64,000 bases of DNA, from the NCBI GenBank assembly GCA_003168335.1, contig PMSM01000003.1:124001-188000 (forward strand). The letters are read 5' to 3'. Below are positions 1-9,097 of the stretch, one piece after another. The position numbers and the translations under genes were made by a program. This DNA comes from Blastocatellia bacterium. Lineage in GTDB: Bacteria > Acidobacteriota > Blastocatellia > Pyrinomonadales > Pyrinomonadaceae. Positions within the stretch are counted from its first letter, which is position 1. Each line of letters starts with the position of its first letter. The notes under the pieces are model-generated. The model was given only the letters and a program-made list of their open reading frames with translations. It was not told the DNA's origin and did not search any database.

Positions 1-462
1 GACTTTGCTGAGCACCAGCAGGATGACGAAGACGACAAACAGCCCCAGCGCTACCAGCACAAAGCGGAGGCTGGGATCGTAGGAAGCTTCCTCAAACATA
101 GCGGTGGATACGTGGTGAATCTTTTCCACGCGCTTCACATTGTCTTCCAGCGCGCCGCGCGCGACATGGGAAGCGCGGTGCAAACCTTCCCTCGTTCGTT
201 CTCGCACGCCGTGGCGGGCACCGGGTTCATCCGGCTGGTCTGCTTTACTTGCGCTCGTTTCGGGATCTGCCGCAGTGGCGGCGAGTTCAACTGCAGTCGG
301 CGCCGATTGAGGCACGGTGGTCTTTGAGACTTCGGCCGCGGCCGGTTGTCTCGCCTCGGGCGCAGTGTTCGCCAGCGGTTTGCCGCACTCAGGACAGAAC
401 ATTGCCGGTCCGCGAATAGCCGCGCCGCACGACGAACAAGGATGTAAGATTTCAGGTTGCAT
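1..462 (-). CDS. Zinc-ribbon membrane protein (partial, 3' end outside window)
   Basis: The reading frame starts at an ATG at 462 and runs open to the window edge for 154 codons, so the C-terminus is missing. The N-terminus has two CxxC knuckles (HPCSSCGAAI and FCPECGKPL), typical of a small zinc ribbon. A long Ala/Pro/Glu-rich linker follows, and a hydrophobic stretch near residues 135-154 (FVLVALGLFVVFVILLVL) is a likely membrane segment. It is the last visible gene of a minus-strand run behind the microcompartment genes, 119 bases after the ACT protein, so it may be cotranscribed with them. Its function is unknown. Zinc-ribbon plus linker plus single membrane span is common among uncharacterised acidobacterial proteins. 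Confidence 0.75.
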   Translation of the reverse strand, partial: MQPEILHPCSSCGAAIRGPAMFCPECGKPLANTAPEARQPAAAEVSKTTVPQSAPTAVELAATAADPETSASKADQPDEPGARHGVRERTREGLHRASHVARGALEDNVKRVEKIHHVSTAMFEEASYDPSLRFVLVALGLFVVFVILLVLSKV

Positions 463-464
463 AA

Positions 465-585
465 TGAATTTCGGAATTCGAATTTCGAATTTCGAATTGC
501 CGAACTGTTGATGTTAACCCGCCGCCGTTCGAGTCAAGAATGTGCTCAAATTCGCAATCCGAAATTCGCATTTCGAAATTCCTAG
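465..585. repeat. Palindrome-rich intergenic repeat (AATTCGAATTTCG type)
   Basis: The spacer holds two clusters of short A/T-rich palindromic units built on TTTCGAATT and AAATTCG, in opposite orientation (about 465-503 and 540-582). A related cluster lies at 1068-1150. They look like members of a dispersed intergenic repeat family and not like coding sequence. Confidence 0.6.
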
Positions 586-1064
586 ATCCGATGCATCGCA
601 TTGAACAGATCTTCGCGCTGAGCATAGATGTGCACGCCGAGTTTCTCGCCTTCCGCACGAAGATGGTCCTTCAGTTCAGCTACCGACAACCGCGCGCCGG
701 AGGTGTTGGCGATGATCACCATCGCAAACTTTCCCTGCACGACTGTTTGATTGATATCGACGATACTGCAACCCGCTTCGGCCAGAATCTGCGCCACGCC
801 GGCCACGATACCCGGATGATCCATGCCGAAAACTGAAATGACCAGGCGATCAGCTGAGCCTTCACCGGGGGCGGCGTCGCCAAAAGACGATGGGCCGGTG
901 GGGCTCGACATCCGATTTGAGCCCGCGCCATTTTTAGCCAGCGCCGGCTCGACTGATCGATAGATATCGGTGACCAGTTGTTCGACCGCAGTCTCGTCCG
1001 CGGACGAGCCCAGGCGCTCGTAGATTGCGCGAGTGATGCGGTAGATCAACTCTTCGTTAGCCAT
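582..1064 (-). CDS. ACT-domain protein linked to the microcompartment locus
   Basis: The 160-residue protein has two parts. Residues 1-45 form a helical segment (ELIYRITRAIYERLG), followed by a low-complexity Ser/Gly/Pro linker. Residues about 70-150 form an ACT domain of the glycine-cleavage-regulator/UPF0237 type, starting RLVISVFGMDHPGIVAGVA. ACT domains of this family usually bind amino acids and regulate. The gene is downstream of the shell and aldehyde dehydrogenase genes on the same strand, so I infer a ligand-sensing or accessory role for that pathway. The N-terminal helix resembles the short amphipathic helices that target cargo to BMC shells, but this is only inference. The Shine-Dalgarno signal is weak. 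Confidence 0.75.
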   Translation of the reverse strand: MANEELIYRITRAIYERLGSSADETAVEQLVTDIYRSVEPALAKNGAGSNRMSSPTGPSSFGDAAPGEGSADRLVISVFGMDHPGIVAGVAQILAEAGCSIVDINQTVVQGKFAMVIIANTSGARLSVAELKDHLRAEGEKLGVHIYAQREDLFNAMHRI

Positions 1065-1067
1065 GGA

Positions 1068-1150
1068 ATTGATTGCGGATTTCGAATTGCGGACTGCGGA
1101 TTTAAGAACACCTCAAATTCGCAATCCGCATTCCGAAATTCGCAATTCCC
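1068..1150. repeat. Palindrome-rich intergenic repeat
   Basis: The spacer between the ACT gene and the vertex-protein gene has inverted units (GCGGATTTCGAATTGCGG and its near complement AATTCGCAATCCGC) around a central ACACCTC. It belongs to the same family as 465-585. It could form a hairpin in the mRNA of the BMC operon. Confidence 0.6.
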
Positions 1151-1479
1151 TATTTCTGACCGTTATCGCTGCTCAGCCTGTGTGCGGCCTCGCGCAGCTC
1201 TTCTGAATTGCTATCGGTAAGATCAACCCGATCGACTATGCCGACCACCGCAGCTTCGATTGACATGTCCTGATTGCCAATAGCAGTACGCGCTGCCTTG
1301 CCAAACGCGCACATCACCGTCTCTCCCGGACCCGCGCCCAGACGATCGGCAACCACGATTACACTTTTCGTGGGTTCCTTATCCAGGTCGAACGGATGCA
1401 CAACCAGAAAACGGACACCCTCGAGATCGGGCGTCTTCTTGGTTGACCAAACAGTGCCGACGACTTTGCCTAAGAACAT
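1150..1479 (-). CDS. BMC vertex protein, EutN/CcmL family
   Basis: This 109-residue protein belongs to the pentameric BMC-P (EutN/CcmL) family, which caps the vertices of polyhedral microcompartment shells. It shows the family's N-terminal MFLGKVVGTVWSTKK, the middle VVADRLGAGPGETVMCAFGKAAR with the conserved GAG(x)GE-type turn, and IEAAVVGIVDRVDL near the end. The length is near the family norm of about 90-100, with a short C-terminal extension. It lies between the aldehyde dehydrogenase and the ACT protein on the same strand, consistent with one shell operon. Confidence 0.92.
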   Translation of the reverse strand: MFLGKVVGTVWSTKKTPDLEGVRFLVVHPFDLDKEPTKSVIVVADRLGAGPGETVMCAFGKAARTAIGNQDMSIEAAVVGIVDRVDLTDSNSEELREAAHRLSSDNGQK

Positions 1480-1564
1480 GCAGAAACCATACTTAGTTCT
1501 TTGTACTTTGAGAAGAACCTAAGCGAGCGAAAGAACCAAGTACACAAAGCACCAGGTTCAAAGT

Positions 1565-3352
1565 TCAGATCTTTGCAAATACCTCTGCCGGATCGCCAAT
1601 GTCCCGGGCTGAAGGCGTGATAATGGTGCGCGGGCCGACGTAAATCTTCTCGCCTTTTTGAATCGCCCGCCGCACGTCGTCCTCGCTGACAAACTCGGCC
1701 ATTTTGCGGCCGTTTGATGCCGCACTCGCAGGCTCGCGTACAGATCCAGAGGCCCCGCGATTGCCGCCCGCGCTCGTCGAATAATCATTTCTCGAAGTGT
1801 TGGAAGTCGGCGCCGGGGGCGCGGCCTCCGGCTGTCGATTTGCCAGAAAGCGATCGACGATGGCGGCAATCTCCTGACGGCTTACCTTTGGAGCTGGAGT
1901 GTCAACACCGCGCGACGTGGGCGGCGCGGGGGTGGTGCTAACGGCTGCGGGTGACTGCGACATCCTTATGGCAGGTTGCGCGGCGACTGCTGGTCGCTTG
2001 CTCGGGACCGGGCGCGTTTCAAATGCGACCCGCTTAATATCCATCAGATGCAATGGCGAGACGTTGTCGGAAGTCACGTTACCGCCCCACGAACCACAAC
2101 CAAGCGTCATCGATGGTGGCAGCGCTGTCGAGAATCCAATCGCCCCGTGCGTGGTTGGCGTGTTGACGGTTACGCGCGACGCGGGCATTTCGGCGCCGTA
2201 GCGAACGGCCGCTTCACGCGAGCGAGTATGAATGCCCGCCGTGTGGCCCATGCCGCCATAATGCAGAACTTCGCTGCAGCGGGCCGCGCCGTGTTCGAGA
2301 CCGTCTGCGACATAGAACGCGAGAATCGGCGAGAGCTTTTCCATAGACAATGGATAATCGCGACCGACGCCGGCGACATCGGCCATCAGGCAACGTGTTC
2401 CCGCCGACACGCTGATGCCCGCCATGTTCGCGATCACCTCGACCGACTTGCCAACAATCGCCGGATTCAAACTTCTTTGCGGGGTGGTGACGATTCTGGC
2501 GAGTTGATCGGCTTCCGATTGACTAAGAAAGTAACCGCCCTGCAGCTTGAATTGTTCGCGCACGGCCATTTCAATCGACGTGTCAACCACGACTGCCTGC
2601 TCGGAAGCGCAGATGGTTCCGTTGTCAAAGCACTTGCCCGTCAGAATATCCTGCACGGCCTTGGGAACATCGGCCGACCGTTCGATGAAAACGGGAACAT
2701 TACCGGGGCCAACTCCGAATGCGGGTTTGCCTGATGAATAGGCCGCGCGCACCAGGCCGATGCCGCCGGTAGCGAGAATCACCGCGGTCATCTTGTGCTT
2801 CATCAGTGCTTCGGTGCCTTCGATGGTGGCGATCGTCATGCAACCGATGGCATCCGCAGGTAGCCCCGCTTTCACTCCCGCGTCGCGCATTACTTTGACG
2901 CTTTCGTTTATGCAGCGTGCGGCCGAAGGATGCGGGGAAAGGACGATCGCATTGCGCGATTTGATCGCGATCAAAATCTTGAAGATGGCGGTGGAAGTAG
3001 GATTGGTGGAGGGAATAATGCCGGCGACCACTCCGCGCGGACTGGCTATTTCAACTACATCTTTGGTTTCGGAAACAACGCCGACTGTGCGCAGGTTCTG
3101 GAAATAATTCCAGACGTCTTCGGCGGCAAAGCGGTTCTTTTCATGTTTGTCCGCCGGCACGCCATAACCGGTTTCTTCGACCGCCAGAGCTGCGATTCGC
3201 GGAGATTCGCGCAAAGCTGCTTTGGCCATCGCTTCACAGATGTGATCGATTTTCGCCTGATCAAAGCGAACCACCTCTGCCTGCGCGCGATGCGCGGCTT
3301 CGACCAGGTCGCGGGCCTGCTGGACGGAAATTAAATCTTTGTCGGCCGACAT
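1565..3352 (-). CDS. Acylating aldehyde dehydrogenase of a microcompartment (EutE/PduP-like)
   Basis: The first 460 or so residues form a CoA-acylating aldehyde dehydrogenase. The cofactor-binding region has [23 protein letters not shown], and the catalytic cysteine lies in [11 protein letters not shown]. It is expected to convert an aldehyde to acyl-CoA inside a BMC, with NAD+. I start it at the ATG at 3352 (MSADKDL), because the upstream ATG at 3385 falls in an intergenic palindromic repeat. The protein (about 595 residues) is some 130 residues longer than EutE/PduP. The tail has a Pro/Ala linker, an amphipathic segment ([16 protein letters not shown]) like an encapsulation peptide, and a conserved-looking C-terminal patch ([20 protein letters not shown]...). 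The substrate cannot be told from the sequence. Confidence 0.9.
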   Translation of the reverse strand: MSADKDLISVQQARDLVEAAHRAQAEVVRFDQAKIDHICEAMAKAALRESPRIAALAVEETGYGVPADKHEKNRFAAEDVWNYFQNLRTVGVVSETKDVVEIASPRGVVAGIIPSTNPTSTAIFKILIAIKSRNAIVLSPHPSAARCINESVKVMRDAGVKAGLPADAIGCMTIATIEGTEALMKHKMTAVILATGGIGLVRAAYSSGKPAFGVGPGNVPVFIERSADVPKAVQDILTGKCFDNGTICASEQAVVVDTSIEMAVREQFKLQGGYFLSQSEADQLARIVTTPQRSLNPAIVGKSVEVIANMAGISVSAGTRCLMADVAGVGRDYPLSMEKLSPILAFYVADGLEHGAARCSEVLHYGGMGHTAGIHTRSREAAVRYGAEMPASRVTVNTPTTHGAIGFSTALPPSMTLGCGSWGGNVTSDNVSPLHLMDIKRVAFETRPVPSKRPAVAAQPAIRMSQSPAAVSTTPAPPTSRGVDTPAPKVSRQEIAAIVDRFLANRQPEAAPPAPTSNTSRNDYSTSAGGNRGASGSVREPASAASNGRKMAEFVSEDDVRRAIQKGEKIYVGPRTIITPSARDIGDPAEVFAKI

Positions 3353-3359
3353 AACCAAA

Positions 3360-3476
3360 CCCCAATGGCGATTGCCGATTGCCAATTTCCGATTTGAAAT
3401 TTCCTGACCGCGATTCCTGGCTAATCACTCGCGGCGCTCCAATCGGCAATCGGCAATCAAAAATCGGCAATTGACC
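3360..3476. repeat. Intergenic palindromic repeat (CGGCAAT type)
   Basis: Units of CGATTGCCGATTGCC on one side and CAATCGGCAATCGGC on the other form a long imperfect inverted repeat between the shell gene and the dehydrogenase gene. It resembles the other dispersed palindromes here in layout but not in sequence. Confidence 0.6.
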
Positions 3477-3875
3477 CTACTTGGATCTTTCTCTGGTGCT
3501 TTCCCTGGCGGTCAACGAGCGGCCGGCTTCGCCCTGGCCCAACTGGCCGCGGGCTCCGCCCGGCAACTGCGATGTTTCGTCGGGGCTGAATCCGGTGCGG
3601 CCGCCGACCGGCAGGACGCGCTCGACTTCGGCATGTGGGCGCGGGATAACGTGCACGCTGATCAATTCGCCTACCCGACGTGCGGCGGCGGCGCCGGCGT
3701 CCGTTGCCGCCTTCACTGCGCCAACGTCTCCACGCACAAACACCGTCACATATCCGGCGCCGATATATTCCTTCCCCAACAGTTGCACGTTGGCTGCTTT
3801 GACCATTGCATCGGCAGCCTCGACAGCGCCGACAAAGCCTTTGGTCTCGATCATTCCGAGTGCTTCAAGAGACAT
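3477..3875 (-). CDS. BMC hexameric shell protein (BMC-H, PduA/EutM-like)
   Basis: Residues 1-88 form one BMC domain: [30 protein letters not shown], then [19 protein letters not shown] and [13 protein letters not shown]. These are the usual marks of the hexamer that tiles the flat shell facets. A 40-residue tail rich in Gly, Gln and Arg follows and is longer than in PduA. It is the first gene of the minus-strand BMC run, divergent from the RodZ-like gene. Only one BMC-H and one BMC-P are visible; other shell or enzyme genes may lie to the left of the window. Confidence 0.93.
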   Translation of the reverse strand: MSLEALGMIETKGFVGAVEAADAMVKAANVQLLGKEYIGAGYVTVFVRGDVGAVKAATDAGAAAARRVGELISVHVIPRPHAEVERVLPVGGRTGFSPDETSQLPGGARGQLGQGEAGRSLTARESTRERSK

Positions 3876-4002
3876 CTCCGTCAGTCCTCACTTTTCAAGA
3901 TTGTAGAAGTTAAAAACAAAGCAGATTGGTTTCTGTGAACGACTCAAGCTACCACCCTGAGCGATAAGAATCAAGAGAGGTCAAACTCTAAATCAATAAA
4001 GT

Positions 4003-4032
4003 TTGACAACGTTTGCAAGCGGGCGTTATAGT
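4003..4032 (+). promoter_or_regulatory. Sigma70-type promoter for the RodZ-like gene
   Basis: A perfect TTGACA (4003-4008) is followed after 18 bases by TATAGT (4027-4032), one mismatch from TATAAT. It faces the RodZ-like gene and would give a leader of about 115 bases. This is seen in sequence; activity is inferred. Confidence 0.6.
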
Positions 4033-4153
4033 GCGGCCAAAGAACAGCTTGAGGGTGTCTGCGAGGTTTAGTGGGGAGGGCACTGGTTCATTTGACGGGG
4101 CTGTTCGTTACCTTCGCAAAGATCAGCATCGTCTGAGGCCGGCTCAACTTAAA

Positions 4154-4657
4154 ATGGCGGAAAGCATCGGAGAAAAACTGCGACTCGCACGCGAGACGCG
4201 AGGGATTGCTCTACGCGAGATCTCAGACCAGACGCGTATCTCGATGCGGTATCTGGAAGCGATCGAGACGGATGATTACAAGCGACTGCCCGGCGGCATT
4301 TTTAATCGCAGCTTCATCCGCGCGTATGCGAAGTCGATCGGCTATGACGAGCAGCAAGCGATTGATGAATACGGTCGCACCATGCGTGAACGCGGCGAAC
4401 CGGAAGAGGACTCAACCAAGCCGTACAAGTCGCTGGTCTACTCTAATGATTTCGGCAGTCACAACCGCTCGCCGCTCATGACATTTGTGCTGGCCCTGGT
4501 CATACTTGCCGTGCTCTCGCTCTGTGTTTGGGCCGGCCTTCATTTTTATCAGCGAATGCCAAAAGCGCGTCCGGGCACGAAACCCAGCATTAATTCGCTG
4601 ATTAACATTCCCGGCAGTCATCAGACAAAAGAGGGCGAGCACGAATTCACTGTGTAG
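4154..4657 (+). CDS. RodZ-like membrane helix-turn-helix protein
   Basis: The 167-residue protein begins with an XRE-type helix-turn-helix domain: GEKLRLARETRGIALREISDQTRISMRYLEAIE, then DDYKRLPGGIFNRSFIRAYAKSIG, residues 3-70. This is the form found in RodZ and related cell-shape or cytoskeletal adaptors. A membrane segment lies near residues 112-134 (FVLALVILAVLSLCVWAGLHF), with a short outer tail. It lacks the larger periplasmic domain of E. coli RodZ. I chose the ATG at 4154, since the upstream in-frame ATG at 4013 lies inside the promoter. A role in morphogenesis or transcription is inferred from the family. Confidence 0.8.
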   Translation: MAESIGEKLRLARETRGIALREISDQTRISMRYLEAIETDDYKRLPGGIFNRSFIRAYAKSIGYDEQQAIDEYGRTMRERGEPEEDSTKPYKSLVYSNDFGSHNRSPLMTFVLALVILAVLSLCVWAGLHFYQRMPKARPGTKPSINSLINIPGSHQTKEGEHEFTV

Positions 4658-4758
4658 TAGCGGCCATAAGAATGACGCTGCGCGGCTCCGCAGTGTGCCG
4701 GAGCCTGCGTCGTTTAGTGATTCACCGCTTCCCGCCGTTAGCGAATTTTTCCGAAGCC

Positions 4759-4789
4759 GCCCGCCGCGAACTGCGGGCATTTTCTTTTT
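4759..4789 (+). terminator. Rho-independent terminator after the RodZ-like gene
   Basis: A GCCCGC (4759-4764) / GCGGGC (4773-4778) hairpin with an 8-base loop is followed by ATTTTCTTTTT. It lies between the RodZ-like gene and guaB. Confidence 0.55.
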
Positions 4790-4837
4790 GCGTTAGAGTT
4801 AGGCAAAGCAAAATCCAGGGAGTAACGTTGGAAAGTC

Positions 4838-6304
4838 ATGATAACTGAGAAGCTGCCAGAGGGACTTACTTTCGATGATGTGTTGTTGGTGCCGGCGCGT
4901 TCAGATGTGCTGCCGACGGAAACCGACAGCTCGACCCAATTCACGCGTGGCATTCGCTTGCAGATTCCGCTCTGCTCGGCGGCCATGGATACGGTAACCG
5001 AAGCGTCGCTGGCAATTGCCATCGCCCAGCAAGGCGGCATCGGTGTCGTGCACAAGAACCTGACCATCGAGCGTCAGGCAGAAGAAGTTGACAAGGTAAA
5101 GCGTTCCGAATCCGGCATGATCGTGGATCCGGTGACGATCTGGCAGGACCGGCCGGTGCGCGAAGCGCTCGACGTGATGCAACGCTATCACATCAGTGGG
5201 GTACCCGTAGTCGATGAAGACGGACATTTAGTTGGCATTATTACTAATCGTGATCTGCGTTTCGAAGAGCGCTTTGACATACCCGTCTCTGAAGTGATGA
5301 CCAAGCAGCCGCTGGTAACCGTTTCGGTGGGGACCACGCTGGATCAGGCCAAGCAGGTGCTGCAAAAGCATCGCATCGAAAAGCTCCTGGTAATCGATGA
5401 AGACAAGCATCTGAAGGGCTTGATCACGGTCAAAGATATTCAGAAAGCGATCAAGTATCCAACTGCCGCGAAAGATGACCTCGGTCGACTGCGGGTGGCC
5501 GCGGCGATTGGGGCCACCGGAGACTTCAGAGCCCGCGCGGATGCTTTGGTTAAGGCCCGCGTCGATTGTCTGGTAATCGATACGGCGCATGGTCATTCTT
5601 TGCGGGTCATCGAAGCCGTGCGTGAGATCAAGCGGCGCCATCCCGACACCCAACTGATTGCGGGCAACGTCGGCACCGGCGATGGCGCTCGCGAATTGAT
5701 CGATGCCGGCGTTGACGCTGTAAAAGTCGGCATCGGCCCGGGATCGATTTGCACCACGCGCGTCGTAACCGGAGCCGGCGTGCCGCAAATCTCGGCGATT
5801 CAATCCTGTGTCGAGGCAGCGCGCGGCACCGGCGTCCCGATTATTTCCGATGGCGGCGTAAAGTTTTCCGGCGACATGGCCAAAGCGATCGCGGCCGGCG
5901 CCGACGTGGTGATGGTCGGATCGCTGTTCGCCGGGACGGAAGAAGCGCCCGGCGAAGTCATTCTTTATCAGGGCCGCAGCTTCAAGATGTATCGCGGCAT
6001 GGGTTCGATTGGCGCGATGCGGGAAGGTTCGCGCGACCGTTATTCGCAGGAGCAAATCGAAGTCGAGTCGAAGCTCGTTCCGGAAGGTATCGAAGGCCGG
6101 GTGCCTTATCGGGGGACGTTGGCCGAAATGGTGACGCAACTTGTCGGCGGCTTACGTTCCGGCATGGGCTATACCGGTTGTCGCACGATTAAGGAGTTTC
6201 AGGAGAAGACGCGCTTCTTACGCGTCACGCCCGCGGGTTTGCGAGAGTCGCACGTCCACGATGTCGTGATCACAAAGGAAGCACCGAATTATCGGTTGGA
6301 ATAA
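4838..6304 (+). CDS. guaB: IMP dehydrogenase
   Basis: This is full-length IMP dehydrogenase (488 residues), which oxidises IMP to XMP with NAD+ in GMP synthesis. It opens with [17 protein letters not shown]. Two CBS domains sit at about residues 95-205 ([20 protein letters not shown] and [20 protein letters not shown]). The catalytic loop [18 protein letters not shown] places the active cysteine near residue 305. The flap region GMGSIGAM and YRG motifs follow. The start ATG at 4838 has GGAAAG just upstream. It stands alone, after a terminator and before an intergenic repeat. Confidence 0.98.
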   Translation: MITEKLPEGLTFDDVLLVPARSDVLPTETDSSTQFTRGIRLQIPLCSAAMDTVTEASLAIAIAQQGGIGVVHKNLTIERQAEEVDKVKRSESGMIVDPVTIWQDRPVREALDVMQRYHISGVPVVDEDGHLVGIITNRDLRFEERFDIPVSEVMTKQPLVTVSVGTTLDQAKQVLQKHRIEKLLVIDEDKHLKGLITVKDIQKAIKYPTAAKDDLGRLRVAAAIGATGDFRARADALVKARVDCLVIDTAHGHSLRVIEAVREIKRRHPDTQLIAGNVGTGDGARELIDAGVDAVKVGIGPGSICTTRVVTGAGVPQISAIQSCVEAARGTGVPIISDGGVKFSGDMAKAIAAGADVVMVGSLFAGTEEAPGEVILYQGRSFKMYRGMGSIGAMREGSRDRYSQEQIEVESKLVPEGIEGRVPYRGTLAEMVTQLVGGLRSGMGYTGCRTIKEFQEKTRFLRVTPAGLRESHVHDVVITKEAPNYRLE

Positions 6305-6313
6305 CTGGAAGAG

Positions 6314-6436
6314 GGTTAGACAGGATTAACAAGATTTACAGGATGGGAAGAAGGGAATCTAAAAGAACTTCACACAAAGAGAAGGAGCTCTTGTTTTCCC
6401 AATCTTGTTCATCCTGTAAATCCTGCCTAACTCTAA
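6314..6436. repeat. Intergenic inverted repeat (CAGGATTAACAAGATTTACAGG type)
   Basis: Two related arms face each other across about 50 bases: GACAGGATTAACAAGATTT near 6319 and ATCCTGTAAATCCTGCC near 6412. They lie between the convergent guaB and the small exported protein gene, so transcripts from both sides could form a hairpin here. Confidence 0.6.
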
Positions 6437-6437
6437 A

Positions 6438-6962
6438 TCACCGCATCTCCAACAGCACATCAGTCAAACGATTGACGACTTCCAGCAGCGAGCGTCCCGC
6501 TTGATCAAAATGACCGCTGGCCGCCTGGTCTTCGGCGGTCGCCGCGCCGGATGCCGACCCCGCCAGCTTGAGATAATAATCAAGGAGCCCCGGTGTGCCG
6601 CGAAAATAAATCTCCAGTTGGTCCAGGCCCTCGCGCACGTTTCGCAAACTAGTCTTTACGGTCGCTTTGTTCTGTTCGTTCTGTTGCAGAGCCGTAGGCG
6701 AGGCTTCGTTCTTCCGCGCGGCTTCGTCCACCTGTTCAATCCCTTTCGCCACGCCGCCGAGCAGATAGACAAACCTGGTCAGGTTCTTAATCTGATCCGC
6801 TACTTTCGTTGCGCCGGTTGTTTTCGCCTCCGCGCTGGCTTGCTGTGCGGAAGGTTTGGCGGACTGCGTTCCGCGCCTGGTGGTGCGCGAACGTGTCTGG
6901 GCCGGCGAAGTAACCGGCAGAATTAATAAACAGGCGAAAGCCATAATCACAATACGATTCAT
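6438..6962 (-). CDS. Small exported protein of unknown function
   Basis: I place the start at the ATG at 6962, which has a strong GGAGGAG ribosome site. The longer upstream frame overlaps lipB. The 174-residue product has a signal peptide (MNRIVIMAFACLLILPVTSPAQ, cleavage after TSPAQ-like residues) and a basic Ser/Thr/Ala linker. A helical domain from about residue 55 follows (QIKNLTRFVYLLGGVAKGIEQVDEAARK ... NVREGLDQLEIYFRGTPG). I do not recognise the family. It is divergent from lipB with about 65 bases between the starts. Confidence 0.75.
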   Translation of the reverse strand: MNRIVIMAFACLLILPVTSPAQTRSRTTRRGTQSAKPSAQQASAEAKTTGATKVADQIKNLTRFVYLLGGVAKGIEQVDEAARKNEASPTALQQNEQNKATVKTSLRNVREGLDQLEIYFRGTPGLLDYYLKLAGSASGAATAEDQAASGHFDQAGRSLLEVVNRLTDVLLEMR

Positions 6963-7026
6963 AAGACTCCTCCGTGTCGTCACCTCATCGGCATGCTGGT
7001 ACAATTCGGATTCTACTATTGCAGTC

Positions 7027-7698
7027 ATGCGAAAGCGAACGCTGAAAGTCGAACGATTGGGCCGCGTCGAATACGGCGCGGCGCTCGAGCTGCAAAAGCA
7101 AACCGAGCGCGCGGTTTTGACGAGCGCCCAGCCCGACACGTTGCTTTTGCTCGAACATCCACACACGCTGACGCGCGGCCGCCTTGCCGCTGAAGGCGGA
7201 ATCGTTGCGCCCGATAAAGTCTTACGAGAACGCGGCGTGACGGTCTTTGAAACCAATCGCGGCGGAAAGTTGACCTATCACGGGCTGGGCCAGATAGTTG
7301 GCTACCCGATCATCAATTTGAGCCCGGATCGCCAGGACGTGCATCGCTTCGTGCGCGATCTGGAAGAGGTCCTGATTCGCACGATGAACGATTTTGGTAT
7401 CGCTGCGTTTCGGATCGAAGGTCTGACCGGCGTGCACACGCCGGCCGGTAAAGTTGCGGCCATCGGCGTGCACATCGCACGCTGGGTGACGACGCACGGA
7501 TTCGCGCTGAACGTGAATACCGATCTCAGCTACTTTAGTTTGATTATCGCCTGTGAAGGCGAGCCGGTGACTTCGATGAAAGAAGTGTTGGGCCGCGAAG
7601 TTGAAATGAGTGCGGTCGAAGATCGCCTCATCGAGAACTTCGCGGACGTGTTCGAAATGGAAGTTGAGGATAGTGCCGTTGGCGCTGGGCGACATTGA
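7027..7698 (+). CDS. lipB: Octanoyltransferase LipB
   Basis: The 223-residue protein is lipoyl(octanoyl) transferase, moving octanoate from acyl-ACP to lipoyl domains. Family signatures are EHPHTLTRGR, then NRGGKLTYHGLGQIVGYPI, then GKVAAIGVHIARWVTTHGFALNV with the catalytic lysine in GKVAAIG. The catalytic cysteine is in SLIIACEGEPVTSM, where most homologues read PCG; the cysteine is kept. I use the ATG at 7027, as family members begin close to this point. The partner enzyme LipA is encoded about 4 kb downstream. Confidence 0.95.
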   Translation: MRKRTLKVERLGRVEYGAALELQKQTERAVLTSAQPDTLLLLEHPHTLTRGRLAAEGGIVAPDKVLRERGVTVFETNRGGKLTYHGLGQIVGYPIINLSPDRQDVHRFVRDLEEVLIRTMNDFGIAAFRIEGLTGVHTPAGKVAAIGVHIARWVTTHGFALNVNTDLSYFSLIIACEGEPVTSMKEVLGREVEMSAVEDRLIENFADVFEMEVEDSAVGAGRH

Positions 7699-7717
7699 AT
7701 GGCTCCGAAGTAACAAA

Positions 7718-7890
7718 GTGCAAAGGCGGCTCTGCCGCACGATATGCGGAAAGGCTTTGCCTTCCGTCAGGCTGTGCCAAAGATTTCGGAGGCTGCGCCT
7801 CGAAAAAACAGCGCTGAGGCATAGCCTCAAACTAAGAAAGAGTTCAGGTTGGAAAGGCAGAGCCTTTCCGCACATCAGGTGGCTAAGCCA
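7718..7890. repeat. Dispersed hairpin repeats (GGCTCTGCC / GGCAGAGCC type)
   Basis: The spacer holds several short hairpins: GCGGCTCTGCCGC, GGAAAGGCTTTGCCTTCC, GAGGCTGCGCCTC and GGAAAGGCAGAGCCTTTCC. The last and second units are related in inverted orientation. No coding sequence fits here. Confidence 0.55.
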
Positions 7891-7904
7891 CGGACTGGTT
7901 TCTA

Positions 7905-8870
7905 ATGCTGACAATCGAACTCATCAAGGAAGCGCAAGCGCGGGTCGCCGGGCGTATTCACCGCACGCCCGTCATGACTTCGCGATCATTCAACCAGGTA
8001 GCCGGCCGCGAAGTCTTTTTCAAATGCGAAAACCTGCAACGTGCCGGCGCCTTCAAGATTCGCGGCGCCACAAATCGGATTCTGGCGCTGACCGATGATG
8101 AAAAAAAGCGCGGCGTGATTGCAGTCTCTTCCGGTAATCATGCGCAGGCGGTCGCGTTGGCCTCGCGCGAAGCCGGCATTCGCTCAGTCGTTGCGATTCC
8201 GGCTGACGCGCCCAAAGCCAAGGTCGAGGCCACGCGCAACTATGGCGCGGACATTCGCTTCTTCGATCGCCAGAAGGATGATCGCGACGCCTTCGGCCGC
8301 GAGATCGCCGCACGCGAAGGCCTGGTAATGGTGCCCGCCTACGATGATTACTTAATCATGGCCGGTCAGGGTACTTGCGGGTTGGAATTTCTTGCAGAAG
8401 TCCCGGACCTTGATTGCCTCCTGACGCCTTGCAGCGGTGGTGGGTTGTTTGCCGGAGTGAGCACGGCGGCAAAATCGATCAAGCCGTCGATCCATTGCTT
8501 TGCGGTCGAACCGGAAACGGCGAACGACACTCAACAATCGATCCAGCAGGGCGAGCGGGTCGCGATTCCACCACCACCGACAATTGCCGATGGCTTGCGC
8601 GTGCAAACACCGGGCGCGCTCACTTTTCCGATCACGCAGGCGAACGCAGACGATGTCTTAACCGTGACCGACGAAGAGATTACTAACGCGATGCGGTTCA
8701 TGTTGTTCCGCATGAAACTACTCGTCGAGCCTTCGGGTGCGGCGGCGGCGGCGGCGGTGTTTTGCCGAAAATTGCCTGACGACATGAAGCGAGTCGGAGT
8801 GGTCCTGTCGGGTGGCAACATTGACGCCGATGTGTTGGCGCAACTGCTGACCGAGGGAGGAGCGGCCTAA
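7905..8870 (+). CDS. Threonine ammonia-lyase/serine dehydratase-like PLP enzyme
   Basis: This 321-residue fold-type II PLP enzyme resembles catabolic threonine dehydratase and serine racemase. The PLP lysine is in CENLQRAGAFKIRGA (about residue 51). The substrate loop is SSGNHAQAVA, and the phosphate-binding loop is TPCSGGGLFAGV. It lacks the C-terminal ACT domain of biosynthetic IlvA and of some degradative forms, so feedback control by isoleucine is not expected. It deaminates threonine or serine to the 2-oxo acid, or may racemise serine; the sequence does not decide. Its stop overlaps the next gene's start (TAATG), so the two are translationally coupled. Confidence 0.88.
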   Translation: MLTIELIKEAQARVAGRIHRTPVMTSRSFNQVAGREVFFKCENLQRAGAFKIRGATNRILALTDDEKKRGVIAVSSGNHAQAVALASREAGIRSVVAIPADAPKAKVEATRNYGADIRFFDRQKDDRDAFGREIAAREGLVMVPAYDDYLIMAGQGTCGLEFLAEVPDLDCLLTPCSGGGLFAGVSTAAKSIKPSIHCFAVEPETANDTQQSIQQGERVAIPPPPTIADGLRVQTPGALTFPITQANADDVLTVTDEEITNAMRFMLFRMKLLVEPSGAAAAAAVFCRKLPDDMKRVGVVLSGGNIDADVLAQLLTEGGAA

Positions 8871-9097
8871 TGGCCCAATCGATCTTACTTGATATCCCGC
8901 CAGACCCGAGAGGTATCGGAAGTTTACTTGCTGTGGTCCTTTTGGTGGTTGGCTTTATCGCTCTACTAGCCGTTGGACTTGTCTTGTTCCTCTGGTATCG
9001 CAAGCGCAGCCTGCGCGGCGTTGAAATGATCCGTCCGGATGATTCGTCAGCCGGCACCGACTGGCACGCTCAACCCAACAATCCAAACCAACCATAA
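8870..9097 (+). CDS. Small single-span membrane protein
   Basis: The 75-residue protein starts inside the stop codon of the dehydratase gene. It has one strong membrane segment at residues 18-42 (LLAVVLLVVGFIALLAVGLVLFLW), followed by a basic YRKRS stop-transfer and a polar tail. The family is unknown. Its 3' end overlaps that of the convergent membrane-protein gene by 28 bases. Confidence 0.65.
   Translation: MAQSILLDIPPDPRGIGSLLAVVLLVVGFIALLAVGLVLFLWYRKRSLRGVEMIRPDDSSAGTDWHAQPNNPNQP

Noticed and set aside
1976-2734. 252-residue frame antisense to the aldehyde dehydrogenase
   Set aside because: It is a shadow of the strongly conserved dehydrogenase frame with an RH-rich composition.
5228-6139. 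303-residue frame antisense to guaB
   Set aside because: It overlaps conserved IMP dehydrogenase codons completely and has no recognisable features.
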